Source: an uncultured Campylobacter sp.
Lineage (GTDB): Bacteria > Campylobacterota > Campylobacteria > Campylobacterales > Campylobacteraceae
Assembly: GCA_947090385.1 (NCBI GenBank)
Contig: CAMUNZ010000054.1
Coordinates: 1-6,999 of the forward strand
DNA length: 6,999 nucleotides
Direction of reading: 5' to 3'
Shown here: positions 1 to 6,174 of the stretch, one piece after another
Layout of the letters: every line of letters begins with the position of its first letter
Numbering within the stretch: the stretch's first letter is position 1
Translations under genes and position numbers: made by a program
The notes under the pieces: generated by a model
Seen by the model: only the letters and a program-made list of their open reading frames with translations
What the model was told of the DNA's origin: nothing
Databases searched by the model: none

Positions 1-50
1 ATAAATTTTTTTAGATTTTTTATATCTTTATTTGTAAGTTCAAATTGCAT
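1..50 (-). CDS. Start of an unidentified gene, divergent, truncated by the window edge
   Basis: On the minus strand an ATG at 50-48 opens a frame reading MQFELTNKDIKNLKKF to the window edge without a stop. An AAGGA Shine-Dalgarno sequence (minus strand, 60-56) lies 5 nt before the ATG, and a TATAAT -10 lies further upstream at 90-85. The combination of start, SD spacing and promoter supports a real gene, but sixteen residues are too few to name the product. They are charged and Lys-rich with no signal peptide, so a cytoplasmic protein is the simplest guess. The gene is transcribed away from the fusion gene and shares the 51-191 promoter region with it. Confidence 0.55.
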   Translation of the reverse strand, partial: MQFELTNKDIKNLKKF

Positions 51-84
51 TTTTATCCTTATTGTATGTAAATAAAAATTTTCT

Positions 85-90
85 ATTATA
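85..90 (-). promoter_or_regulatory. Probable -10 box for the divergent minus-strand gene
   Basis: The minus strand reads TATAAT at 90-85, a perfect sigma70 -10 hexamer, directly preceded by a T-rich run (complement of the A-run at 92-97). This fits the Campylobacter habit of a T-tract plus -10 with no conserved -35. The expected transcription start would be near 78, giving a leader of roughly 27 nt before the ATG at 50. A second TATAAT on the same strand at 114-109 is a weaker alternative. The background is extremely AT-rich, so chance matches are possible. Confidence 0.45.
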
Positions 91-149
91 TAAAAAATTA
101 TTAAATAAATTATAAATTCTTTATATTTTTGTTTTTAATTTTTTTTAAG

Positions 150-163
150 TTTTTTGTGATAAA
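150..163 (+). promoter_or_regulatory. Probable promoter of the lplT-aas / brnQ unit
   Basis: A six-T run ending in TG (150-156) is followed one base later by GATAAA (158-163), a 4/6 match to the -10 consensus with an extended -10 TG. Further T-tracts lie upstream at 126-130, 132-136 and 139-146. This resembles the C. jejuni sigma70 pattern of a T-run/G '-16' element, a -10 and periodic T-tracts instead of a -35. Transcription would start near 170, about 20 nt before the SD-led ORF at 192. No other convincing promoter is seen before the fusion gene. Confidence 0.4.
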
Positions 164-182
164 TTTTTAAATTTTTTAAAAT

Positions 183-187
183 GAGGA
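183..187 (+). promoter_or_regulatory. Shine-Dalgarno of the leader ORF
   Basis: GAGGA sits 4 nt before the ATG at 192. It is the only good ribosome binding site upstream of the fusion gene, whose own ATG at 232 is preceded by CAGAAAATTT with no SD-like purine block. The site therefore seems to load ribosomes onto the short ORF at 192 rather than directly onto the fusion gene. Confidence 0.5.
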
Positions 188-191
188 TAGT

Positions 192-239
192 ATGAAACAA
201 AAATTAAAATCTATTTATACTCAGAAAATTTATGGATAA
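192..239 (+). CDS. Possible 15-codon leader ORF, coupled to the fusion gene
   Basis: An ATG at 192 with a well-placed GAGGA SD opens a 15-codon frame (MKQKLKSIYTQKIYG) ending at TAA 237-239. The stop overlaps the start of the large gene (ATG 232) by 8 bp in a different frame. This is the arrangement expected for translational coupling: ribosomes finishing the leader could restart at 232, which lacks an SD. The peptide is basic and has no recognisable family. It shows no run of one amino acid of the kind seen in attenuator leaders. Alternatives are a chance ORF, or the N-terminus of the big protein displaced by a frameshift. The latter is less likely because, from memory of related proteins, they begin close to the GFLPF motif already present at residues 9-13 from ATG 232. 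Confidence 0.35.
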   Translation: MKQKLKSIYTQKIYG

Positions 240-3200
240 GTTATTTAAATTTAATGGATTTTTGCCTTTTTTGATAGTTGTGTCTATAAACGCAGCAGTT
301 GATTTAGCGCACAAAATCACAATTCATAATACTATTATAAAAGTCTATGACGGCACGACTTTGACTGTTTTAAGTGTGGTTGTAAATGCTTTAATTTTGT
401 TACCTTTTATCATGCTTTTTAGTGTTAGTGGATATATAAATGATAAATACAATAAAACAAAAGTTGTGCGAATTTGCGCTATTGTTGATGTCGCAATAAC
501 TGCTTTTTTAACGCTTTGCTATGTTTTTGGGTTTTATTATCTAGCTTTTGCTATGACATTTTTGCTTGCAACTCAAAGTGCGATTTATTCTCCTGCTAAA
601 TATTCGCTTATAAAATATATAGTAAAAAATGAAAATTTAGGCGCAGCAAATGGTGTAGTTCAGGCGGTTACTATAATTTCTATTTTATTGTCGATGTCTA
701 TTTTTTCATTGTTGTTTGAAAAATTTTTTAGCGGTACAAATCCTAGCGAAATTTTACGTTCAATTTGGTTTTTAGGACTTGTTTTATTTATTGCAAGTTG
801 TGTTGAATTATTTTTTGCGTTTAAGATTCCGATTTTTGAGTTTAAAACAAATTTAAAAAAAATCTACATTTCGAAATTAATAAAATTAGAATATTTAAAA
901 GAAAATTTAAAACTAGTTTATGCAAATAAAACTATATTTATTTGCATAATTGGAATTTCGATTTTTTGGGCTATTGCTCAGCTTATAATCGCTACATTTG
1001 CAACGCATTTTAAAGTGATTATGAATAACGACAATGTTATGCATATAAATACGATTTTAGCACTTGCATCGATAGGAATCGCAATCGGCGCTATGATTGT
1101 TGGAAGTTATTCTAAAAGGCATATAGAAATCGGAATAGTTCCTTTTGGTTTATTTGGAATTTCGATATCTTTGTTTATGTTAGCAAGTGGACAAAATAGC
1201 GCAATTTTCAGCATAGCGTCTTTTATTTTTGGTGTTGCTGGTGGCGCATTGGTCGTGCCTTTAAATGCGATGATTCAATACTTCACGCCTAAAAAAGATT
1301 TAGGACGAGTTTTAGCTGGAAATAATTTTATACAAAATATTTTTATGATTTTGTTTTTAGTATTATCGACAATATTTGTAAGTTTTGGAAGTTTGACTAT
1401 AGGAATTTATTCATTTTTAGCATTTTTTTCTATAGTTATTGGATTTTTTGCGATAAAACAGCTTCCACATCTTTTTGCAAGAATGGTTCTTTTGCCATTT
1501 TTAAAACTTGGTTATAAAATCGAAGTAAATGGCATAGAAAACATACCGCAACGCGGTAGTGTGCTACTTTTAGGAAATCATGTAAGCTGGATAGATTGGC
1601 TTGTTTTGCAAGTAGCAACTCCAAGACCTATAAAATTTGTTATGTTTAGAAGTTTTTATGATCATTGGTATTGTAGATGGTTTTTTGATTTCTTTAGAGT
1701 AATTCCGATCGGAAATAACATAAGTCGTGATGCGATTAGAAAAATTCAAGATCGTCTTACAAATGGCGAAGTTGTAGGTCTTTTTCCAGAAGGACATATA
1801 ACTTACAATGGTCAAATTGATGAGTTTCAAAAAGGTTTTGAATTAGCAGCAAAAAATAGCGGTTGCAAAATCATTCCTTTTTATATACATGGACTTTGGG
1901 GATCTAGTTTTTCAAGAGCAAGCAAGGCTTTTAAAGCGAAAAATTCAGGCAGAAATTTAAGCGTGACATTTGGTGAAGCATTATCGGATGACACAGATGC
2001 TGTGATTGTAAAAAAAGCTGTAAATGAGCTTGCATTTTATGCTTGGAGAAAATATATAGATAATTTAATGCCTATACAATACAATTGGATAAAACAAGCA
2101 AAAAAACATCCATTTAAACAAATTTTGGTGGATTCTACTGGAGCTAGATTAAATAATTGCAAATTTTTAACCGCTGTTTTAATCTTTTTATCAAAATTTA
2201 AATACACTTTTCAATCTGATGAAAAAAATGTCGGCGTGATTTTGCCAAGTTCGGCTGCTGGTTCTATCATAAATATGGTTTTATTTATAATGGGAAAAGT
2301 GCCTATTAATCTAAATTACACTTTAAACGAGCAAATTTTGATAAATTGCGTAAAAAAAGCAAATATAAAAAATATTCTAACATCATCATTATTTGTAGAA
2401 AAATTAAAAGGTCGCGGTTTTAATCTTGAAAATTCAATCGGTGATAAACTTATTTATTTAGAAGAAGTTGGAAAAACTATAAACAAAAAAGATAAAATTT
2501 TTGCTGCTTTAAAAGCACTTTTCGTGCCTAGATTTGTGCTTGAATTTACATATTTTAGACATACACACATAGACGAAGTTGCTACTATAATTTTTTCAAG
2601 CGGAAGCGAAGGTGATCCAAAAGGCATAGTTTTAAGTCATAAAAATTTAATGGCAAATATAAAACAAATTTCTGGACTTTTAAATAGCGATTCAAATGAA
2701 GTTATATTAGCTAGTTTACCAATTTTCCATAGTTTTGGATTGACCGTTACTACACTTTTGCCGTTAAATGAAGGACTTTTAAGTGTAAGTATTCCAGATC
2801 CGACTGACGCGCAAACTGTAGGAATTATGGTGACAAAATACAAAGCTACGGTTATGTTTGGGACTTCGACATTTTTTAGAATTTACACAAGAAGTAAAAG
2901 AATAAATCCTTTAATGTTTGATTCGCTTAGATATGTTATAGCTGGTGCCGAAAAATTACGAGATGAGGTAAAAAAAGATTTTCGTTTGCGTTTTGGGAAA
3001 GAAATTTATGAAGGTTATGGTACAACAGAAACTGCGCCTGTTGTAAGTTGCAATACTCCAAATGCTTTGGAACCAGATTTTTATAAAGAGCTTACATTTT
3101 GTAAAGAAAAATCTGTGGGTTTGCCACTTCCTGGAACTATTATAAAAATTGTAGATCCAGTAACTTATAAAAATTTAGGTACAAATAACGAAGGGCTAAT

Positions 3201-3669
3201 ATTAATCGGCGGCCATCAAGTTATGGTTGGTTATTATAAAAATAAAGCTAAAACTGACGAAGCGATAATAACAATTGATGGAGTTAGATATTATGTAAGC
3301 GGCGATATCGGATATATCGATAATGATGGATTTATTTTCATAACAGATAGATTATCAAGATTTGCAAAACTTGGAGGCGAGATGATAAGTCTTGGTGCGA
3401 TAGAAGGCGAACTTGGTAAAGTTTTAGATGAAGATATACATTTTATAACTACAAATTTACCAGATGATAAAAAAGGCGAAAAAGTAGTTTTAATTTACAG
3501 TGGCGATATAAATAAAGATGATATAAGACAAAAATTCTCAACTCTTGCTCCGATAATGAGACCTAGCGAAATTTATCAAGTAGATGAATTACCTATATTA
3601 GGTAGCGGAAAAGTCGATTTAAAAGAAACTAAAGAGTTGGCAATCAAACTTAGTAAAGGAGAACAATGA
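232..3669 (+). CDS. aas: Trifunctional LplT-Aas fusion: lysophospholipid flippase, acyltransferase and acyl-ACP synthetase
   Basis: This inner-membrane protein is predicted to import lysophospholipids, activate a fatty acid as acyl-AMP and acyl-ACP, and re-acylate the lysolipid. Residues about 1-415 are a major facilitator domain with many hydrophobic segments and motif A (G67-x3-D71-K72 ... R80). Residues about 418-620 are a PlsC/LPLAT domain with the catalytic HX4D (H450, D455) and FPEG (518-521). Residues about 625-1145 are an AMP-binding domain with the P-loop SSGSEGDPKG (789-798), YGTTE (929-933), SGD (1023-1025), DR (1039-1040) and the probable catalytic lysine K1127 in GSGK. In E. coli these functions are split between LplT (397 aa) and Aas (719 aa), whose summed length is close to 1145. 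All key residues are present, so it looks functional. The start at 232 is the first in-frame ATG after a TAA at 205 and has no SD; it overlaps the leader ORF. The last 4 bp overlap brnQ. Confidence 0.93.
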   Translation: MDKLFKFNGFLPFLIVVSINAAVDLAHKITIHNTIIKVYDGTTLTVLSVVVNALILLPFIMLFSVSGYINDKYNKTKVVRICAIVDVAITAFLTLCYVFGFYYLAFAMTFLLATQSAIYSPAKYSLIKYIVKNENLGAANGVVQAVTIISILLSMSIFSLLFEKFFSGTNPSEILRSIWFLGLVLFIASCVELFFAFKIPIFEFKTNLKKIYISKLIKLEYLKENLKLVYANKTIFICIIGISIFWAIAQLIIATFATHFKVIMNNDNVMHINTILALASIGIAIGAMIVGSYSKRHIEIGIVPFGLFGISISLFMLASGQNSAIFSIASFIFGVAGGALVVPLNAMIQYFTPKKDLGRVLAGNNFIQNIFMILFLVLSTIFVSFGSLTIGIYSFLAFFSIVIGFFAIKQLPHLFARMVLLPFLKLGYKIEVNGIENIPQRGSVLLLGNHVSWIDWLVLQVATPRPIKFVMFRSFYDHWYCRWFFDFFRVIPIGNNISRDAIRKIQDRLTNGEVVGLFPEGHITYNGQIDEFQKGFELAAKNSGCKIIPFYIHGLWGSSFSRASKAFKAKNSGRNLSVTFGEALSDDTDAVIVKKAVNELAFYAWRKYIDNLMPIQYNWIKQAKKHPFKQILVDSTGARLNNCKFLTAVLIFLSKFKYTFQSDEKNVGVILPSSAAGSIINMVLFIMGKVPINLNYTLNEQILINCVKKANIKNILTSSLFVEKLKGRGFNLENSIGDKLIYLEEVGKTINKKDKIFAALKALFVPRFVLEFTYFRHTHIDEVATIIFSSGSEGDPKGIVLSHKNLMANIKQISGLLNSDSNEVILASLPIFHSFGLTVTTLLPLNEGLLSVSIPDPTDAQTVGIMVTKYKATVMFGTSTFFRIYTRSKRINPLMFDSLRYVIAGAEKLRDEVKKDFRLRFGKEIYEGYGTTETAPVVSCNTPNALEPDFYKELTFCKEKSVGLPLPGTIIKIVDPVTYKNLGTNNEGLILIGGHQVMVGYYKNKAKTDEAIITIDGVRYYVSGDIGYIDNDGFIFITDRLSRFAKLGGEMISLGAIEGELGKVLDEDIHFITTNLPDDKKGEKVVLIYSGDINKDDIRQKFSTLAPIMRPSEIYQVDELPILGSGKVDLKETKELAIKLSKGEQ

Positions 3670-4985
3670 AAAATCAAGGTTTGAGTAAAAAGCATTTTTT
3701 CATAATATCTTTAATGCTTTTTTCTATGTTTTTTGGTGCTGGAAATTTTATATTTCCGCCGATGGTAGGACGAGATGCAGGGACTAGCTATTACACTGCT
3801 ATTATGTTTTTTTGTTTGACAGCTGTTTTGCTTCCTGTTTTGGGCGTGGCAGCAGTTGCTAAAGCTGGAGATTTGAAAACTCTTGCAAGTAGAGCAGATC
3901 CATTATTTGCTTCTATTTTTGTAGCTGTTATTTATATATCTATTGGACCACTTTTGGCAATTCCAAGAGCTGGAAATATGCCTTTTGAAATTTCGGCAAC
4001 CTTCATAAAAGAGGATTATAAAACAATCTCGCTTGTGATTTATAGCGTGATATATTTTGCTTTAAACTGGTATGTTTGCATATATCCTTCAAAAATGGTT
4101 GAAATTTTAGGAAAATGGCTAACTCCTATCATGCTTTTTTTGATAATTGTATTTTTTGTAGTTGGATTTTTTAAATTAACAGGCGATTTCAATGCGCCAA
4201 TCGGAGATTACGCAGTAATTCCTGGAAGTAAAGCTTTTATCGAAGGTTATCAAACTATGGACGCATTAGCGGCGCTTGTTTTTGGAATCGTTGTGGCAAA
4301 TGCTATGAAAGAAACGGGCGTAAAAGATGAAAGTCATTTAGCAAATTCTACAGTAAAAGCCGGAATGGTTGCTGGTGCGATTTTAATGGTAATTTACATT
4401 ATGCTTGGATATCTTGGTGCTAGTTCTGCTTCGCTTTTTAGCGATTCAAAAAATGGTGCCGAACTTCTTTCGAATTTGGCAAATCATCTTTTTGGTGGCG
4501 CTGGGCAAGTAATTTTAGGAGTTGCATTTTTCCTTGCTTGTTTTACAACTACAACTGGACTTATAGGCTCAGTTAGCACATATTTCAATGAAATTTTGCC
4601 GAAAATAAGCTATAAACAATGGGTTTTAATCTGGTGCGTTGTAAGCTTTTTGATAGCAAATTTAGGATTAAATCAAATTTTGAAATTTAGTATTCCGATA
4701 TTAATTGCTATTTATCCAATAGCAATAATTTTGATAATCTTATCTTTGATAAATAAAATGATAGATTCAAATCGCGGAATTTATAGAATTTGTGTTTATG
4801 TTTGCGCATTTATAGGTGTTGTAAATGCTTTTGACATAGCTGGATTTAATATCCCAGTTATTACAGATTTAGTCTCGCAATTTCCGTTTTATAAATCTAT
4901 GCTAGGTTGGATTGTACCAACTGCTGTTTGTTTTGCAGTATCATATGTTTTATATCTTCTGATAGGGAAAAAAGATAACTACTAA
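3666..4985 (+). CDS. brnQ: BrnQ branched-chain amino acid:cation symporter
   Basis: This is a 439-residue, strongly hydrophobic inner-membrane protein of the LIVCS family, which imports leucine, isoleucine and valine with Na+ or H+. Its length equals that of E. coli BrnQ. Family signatures are visible: FSMFFGAGNFIFPP at residues 19-32 in the first membrane helix, and GPLLAIPR at 94-101. The rest is a succession of about twelve hydrophobic segments ending in a short KKDNY tail. The ATG overlaps the stop of the fusion gene (ATGA), and a strong AAAGGAG SD at 3655-3661 lies inside that upstream gene, so translation can be both independent and coupled. It is the last gene of its unit, as a terminator starts at its stop codon. 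Which branched-chain amino acid it prefers cannot be read from sequence. Confidence 0.95.
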   Translation: MKNQGLSKKHFFIISLMLFSMFFGAGNFIFPPMVGRDAGTSYYTAIMFFCLTAVLLPVLGVAAVAKAGDLKTLASRADPLFASIFVAVIYISIGPLLAIPRAGNMPFEISATFIKEDYKTISLVIYSVIYFALNWYVCIYPSKMVEILGKWLTPIMLFLIIVFFVVGFFKLTGDFNAPIGDYAVIPGSKAFIEGYQTMDALAALVFGIVVANAMKETGVKDESHLANSTVKAGMVAGAILMVIYIMLGYLGASSASLFSDSKNGAELLSNLANHLFGGAGQVILGVAFFLACFTTTTGLIGSVSTYFNEILPKISYKQWVLIWCVVSFLIANLGLNQILKFSIPILIAIYPIAIILIILSLINKMIDSNRGIYRICVYVCAFIGVVNAFDIAGFNIPVITDLVSQFPFYKSMLGWIVPTAVCFAVSYVLYLLIGKKDNY

Positions 4986-5014
4986 AATTTTGGAGCAATG
5001 CTCCAAAATTTTTT
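4984..5014 (+). terminator. Intrinsic terminator after brnQ
   Basis: A perfect 13-bp inverted repeat (4984-4996 with 5000-5012) has a GGAGC/GCTCC core, a 3-nt loop (AAT) and a T-run at 5009-5014. Another T-rich stretch follows. It begins within the brnQ TAA codon, leaving no spacer. The A-run on the left arm could make it work weakly from the other strand, but no convergent gene is present. It separates the lipid/brnQ unit from the molybdate genes. Confidence 0.9.
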
Positions 5015-5024
5015 ATATATTTTT

Positions 5025-5049
5025 TAAAATAAACTTAATATTTTATTAA
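5025..5049 (+). promoter_or_regulatory. Probable promoter and small dyad upstream of modA
   Basis: After the terminator, a T-run (5020-5025) leads into TAAAAT (5025-5030), a 5/6 match to the -10 consensus. Transcription would start near 5037, leaving a leader of about 24 nt before the modA ATG. Overlapping that start is a perfect dyad, TTAATA-TTT-TATTAA (5035-5049), next to the SD. It could be an operator, but a pure A/T palindrome this short arises easily in such DNA. I recognise no known ModE-type operator here. Confidence 0.3.
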
Positions 5050-5060
5050 AAAGGATTGTC

Positions 5061-5798
5061 ATGAAAAAAATATTTTTAGCTATTGTTTTAGTTGCTTTTT
5101 CTTATGCAAGTGATTTAAAAATCGCAGCAGCTGCGAATACAACTTATGCTTTTGAAGAGTTAAAAGCAGAGTTTGCAAAAATTTATCCAAATGCAAAATT
5201 AGAAGTAAATTTGGGCTCTTCTGGAAAATTAGTCGCACAGATAAAAAATGGTGCTCCATTTGATATTTTTATGTCCGCAGATATGGGTTTTGCACAAAAA
5301 TTAAAAGATGAAAATTTTGCAATTACAGATCCAAAAATTTATGCAAAAGGAAAAGTGGCTATGTTTAGCACAAGAAATTTTGATCTAAGCAAAGGATTAG
5401 AAATTTTACTTGATGAAAATGTAAAAACTATTTCTATCGCAAATCCAAAAACAGCGCCTTACGGTAAAGCTACAATCCAAGCATTAAAAAATGCAAAGCT
5501 TTATGAAAAAGTAAAATCAAAAATAGTTGAAGCTGGATCTATCGGTGATGCATTAAATCAGAGTTTAAAAGCTAGCGATATCGGTTTTATAGCTGCAAGT
5601 TCTATGTATTCTAATAAAATGAAAGACAAATATAAAGAAAATAAAAATTATGTATATTTTGATGGATATGATCCGATTGCACAAGGTATAGTTATTCTTA
5701 AAAATGGCGAAAATAACGAAGTTGCAAAAGCATTTTATGATTTTATTTTGAGTGAAAAAGGCAAAGAAATTTTTTCAAGGTACGGCTATGAATTTTAA
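5061..5798 (+). CDS. modA: ModA periplasmic molybdate-binding protein
   Basis: This 245-residue protein is the secreted receptor of an ABC molybdate importer (it may also bind tungstate). Residues 1-16 form a short signal peptide (MKK, then a hydrophobic core, ending SYA), with cleavage expected before S17. The mature protein starts with the usual strand plus AAAANTT (22-28). It contains GSSGKL (52-57) and FDIFMSAD (67-74), both typical of ModA, and then TAPYGK (131-136), GSIGDAL (159-165) and DIGF (173-176). An AAGGA SD at 5051-5055 lies 5 nt before the ATG. Compared with E. coli ModA, the Ala of the VPAG segment is Tyr134 here, and the late binding Tyr appears to be replaced by Ala178/179. 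That distribution resembles what I recall of Azotobacter ModA2. The 3' end overlaps the TOBE gene by 11 bp. It is distinct from TupA-type tungstate receptors, which carry a TTTS start motif. Confidence 0.92.
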   Translation: MKKIFLAIVLVAFSYASDLKIAAAANTTYAFEELKAEFAKIYPNAKLEVNLGSSGKLVAQIKNGAPFDIFMSADMGFAQKLKDENFAITDPKIYAKGKVAMFSTRNFDLSKGLEILLDENVKTISIANPKTAPYGKATIQALKNAKLYEKVKSKIVEAGSIGDALNQSLKASDIGFIAASSMYSNKMKDKYKENKNYVYFDGYDPIAQGIVILKNGENNEVAKAFYDFILSEKGKEIFSRYGYEF

Positions 5799-6174
5799 TG
5801 CGAAAATATTAGAAATCACTAGTTTTGAAGATGTTTCTCAAATCAAAGCTAAAGCTGATTTTGGTGAAGTTATGGCTATTTGTTTAGAAATTTCACCAAA
5901 TTTAAATGTTGGTGATGAGGTAAAGTTTGGATTTAAAAGTAGCGATGTTATAATTGCTTTAGAATCACCAAAAGACATTTCTGCACAAAATATATTTGAA
6001 GCAGAAATTCTTGATATAAATATCGGTAAAATAGTGACAAACATAATATTGAAAAGCAAAAACTTTGAATTTTCAAGCATAATATCAAGCAATTCTGCAA
6101 AAAGACTTGATTTGCAAAGTGGTAAAAAAGTTTTTGCTTTGATAAAATCTACTTCAGTTTTTTTAGATGATTGA
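5788..6174 (+). CDS. Tandem TOBE (di-Mop) molybdate-binding protein
   Basis: This is a 128-residue cytoplasmic protein made of two Mop/TOBE repeats and nothing else. Such proteins bind molybdate or tungstate between subunits and act as stores or sensors. Repeat 2 (about residues 64-128) is canonical, with SAQN (65-68), ILDINIGKI (74-82), then SAKRLDLQSGKKVFALIKS (103-121). Repeat 1 (about 4-60) is more diverged but keeps AKILEI and the NVGDEVKFGFKSSDV end (40-54). There is no helix-turn-helix, so it is not full-length ModE. I chose ATG 5788, which has AAGG 7 nt upstream at 5777-5780. A longer in-frame start at 5752 would add 12 residues coded inside modA and has no support. It corresponds to the small pterin/molybdate-binding gene that follows modA in C. 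jejuni. Both ends overlap neighbours, so it is co-translated with modA and modC. Confidence 0.87.
   Translation: MNFNAKILEITSFEDVSQIKAKADFGEVMAICLEISPNLNVGDEVKFGFKSSDVIIALESPKDISAQNIFEAEILDINIGKIVTNIILKSKNFEFSSIISSNSAKRLDLQSGKKVFALIKSTSVFLDD

Noticed and set aside
139..146. T8 run upstream of the leader ORF as a phase-variable tract
   Set aside because: It fits the T-tract pattern of Campylobacter promoters, and the surrounding DNA is full of shorter T-runs.
165..181. TTTTAAA-TTT-TTTAAAA inverted repeat before the leader ORF
   Set aside because: It is pure A/T in a region that is nearly all A/T, so a 7-bp dyad is expected by chance and the stem would be weak.
1436..1830. Minus-strand open frames opposite the acyltransferase part of the fusion gene
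   Set aside because: They lie wholly inside a well-supported gene, overlap each other, and their translations show no domain; they are shadows of the sense coding.
2637..2843. Minus-strand 68-codon frame opposite the AMP-binding domain
   Set aside because: It sits opposite conserved adenylation motifs and shows no promoter or family signal.
5752..5787. Upstream extension of the TOBE gene start
   Set aside because: The extra 12 residues are coded within modA and do not resemble the Mop repeat, and the ATG at 5788 has its own SD at a proper distance.
5838..6092. Minus-strand 84-codon frame opposite the di-Mop gene
   Set aside because: The sense strand encodes a clear tandem TOBE protein; the antisense frame is a by-product of codon use.
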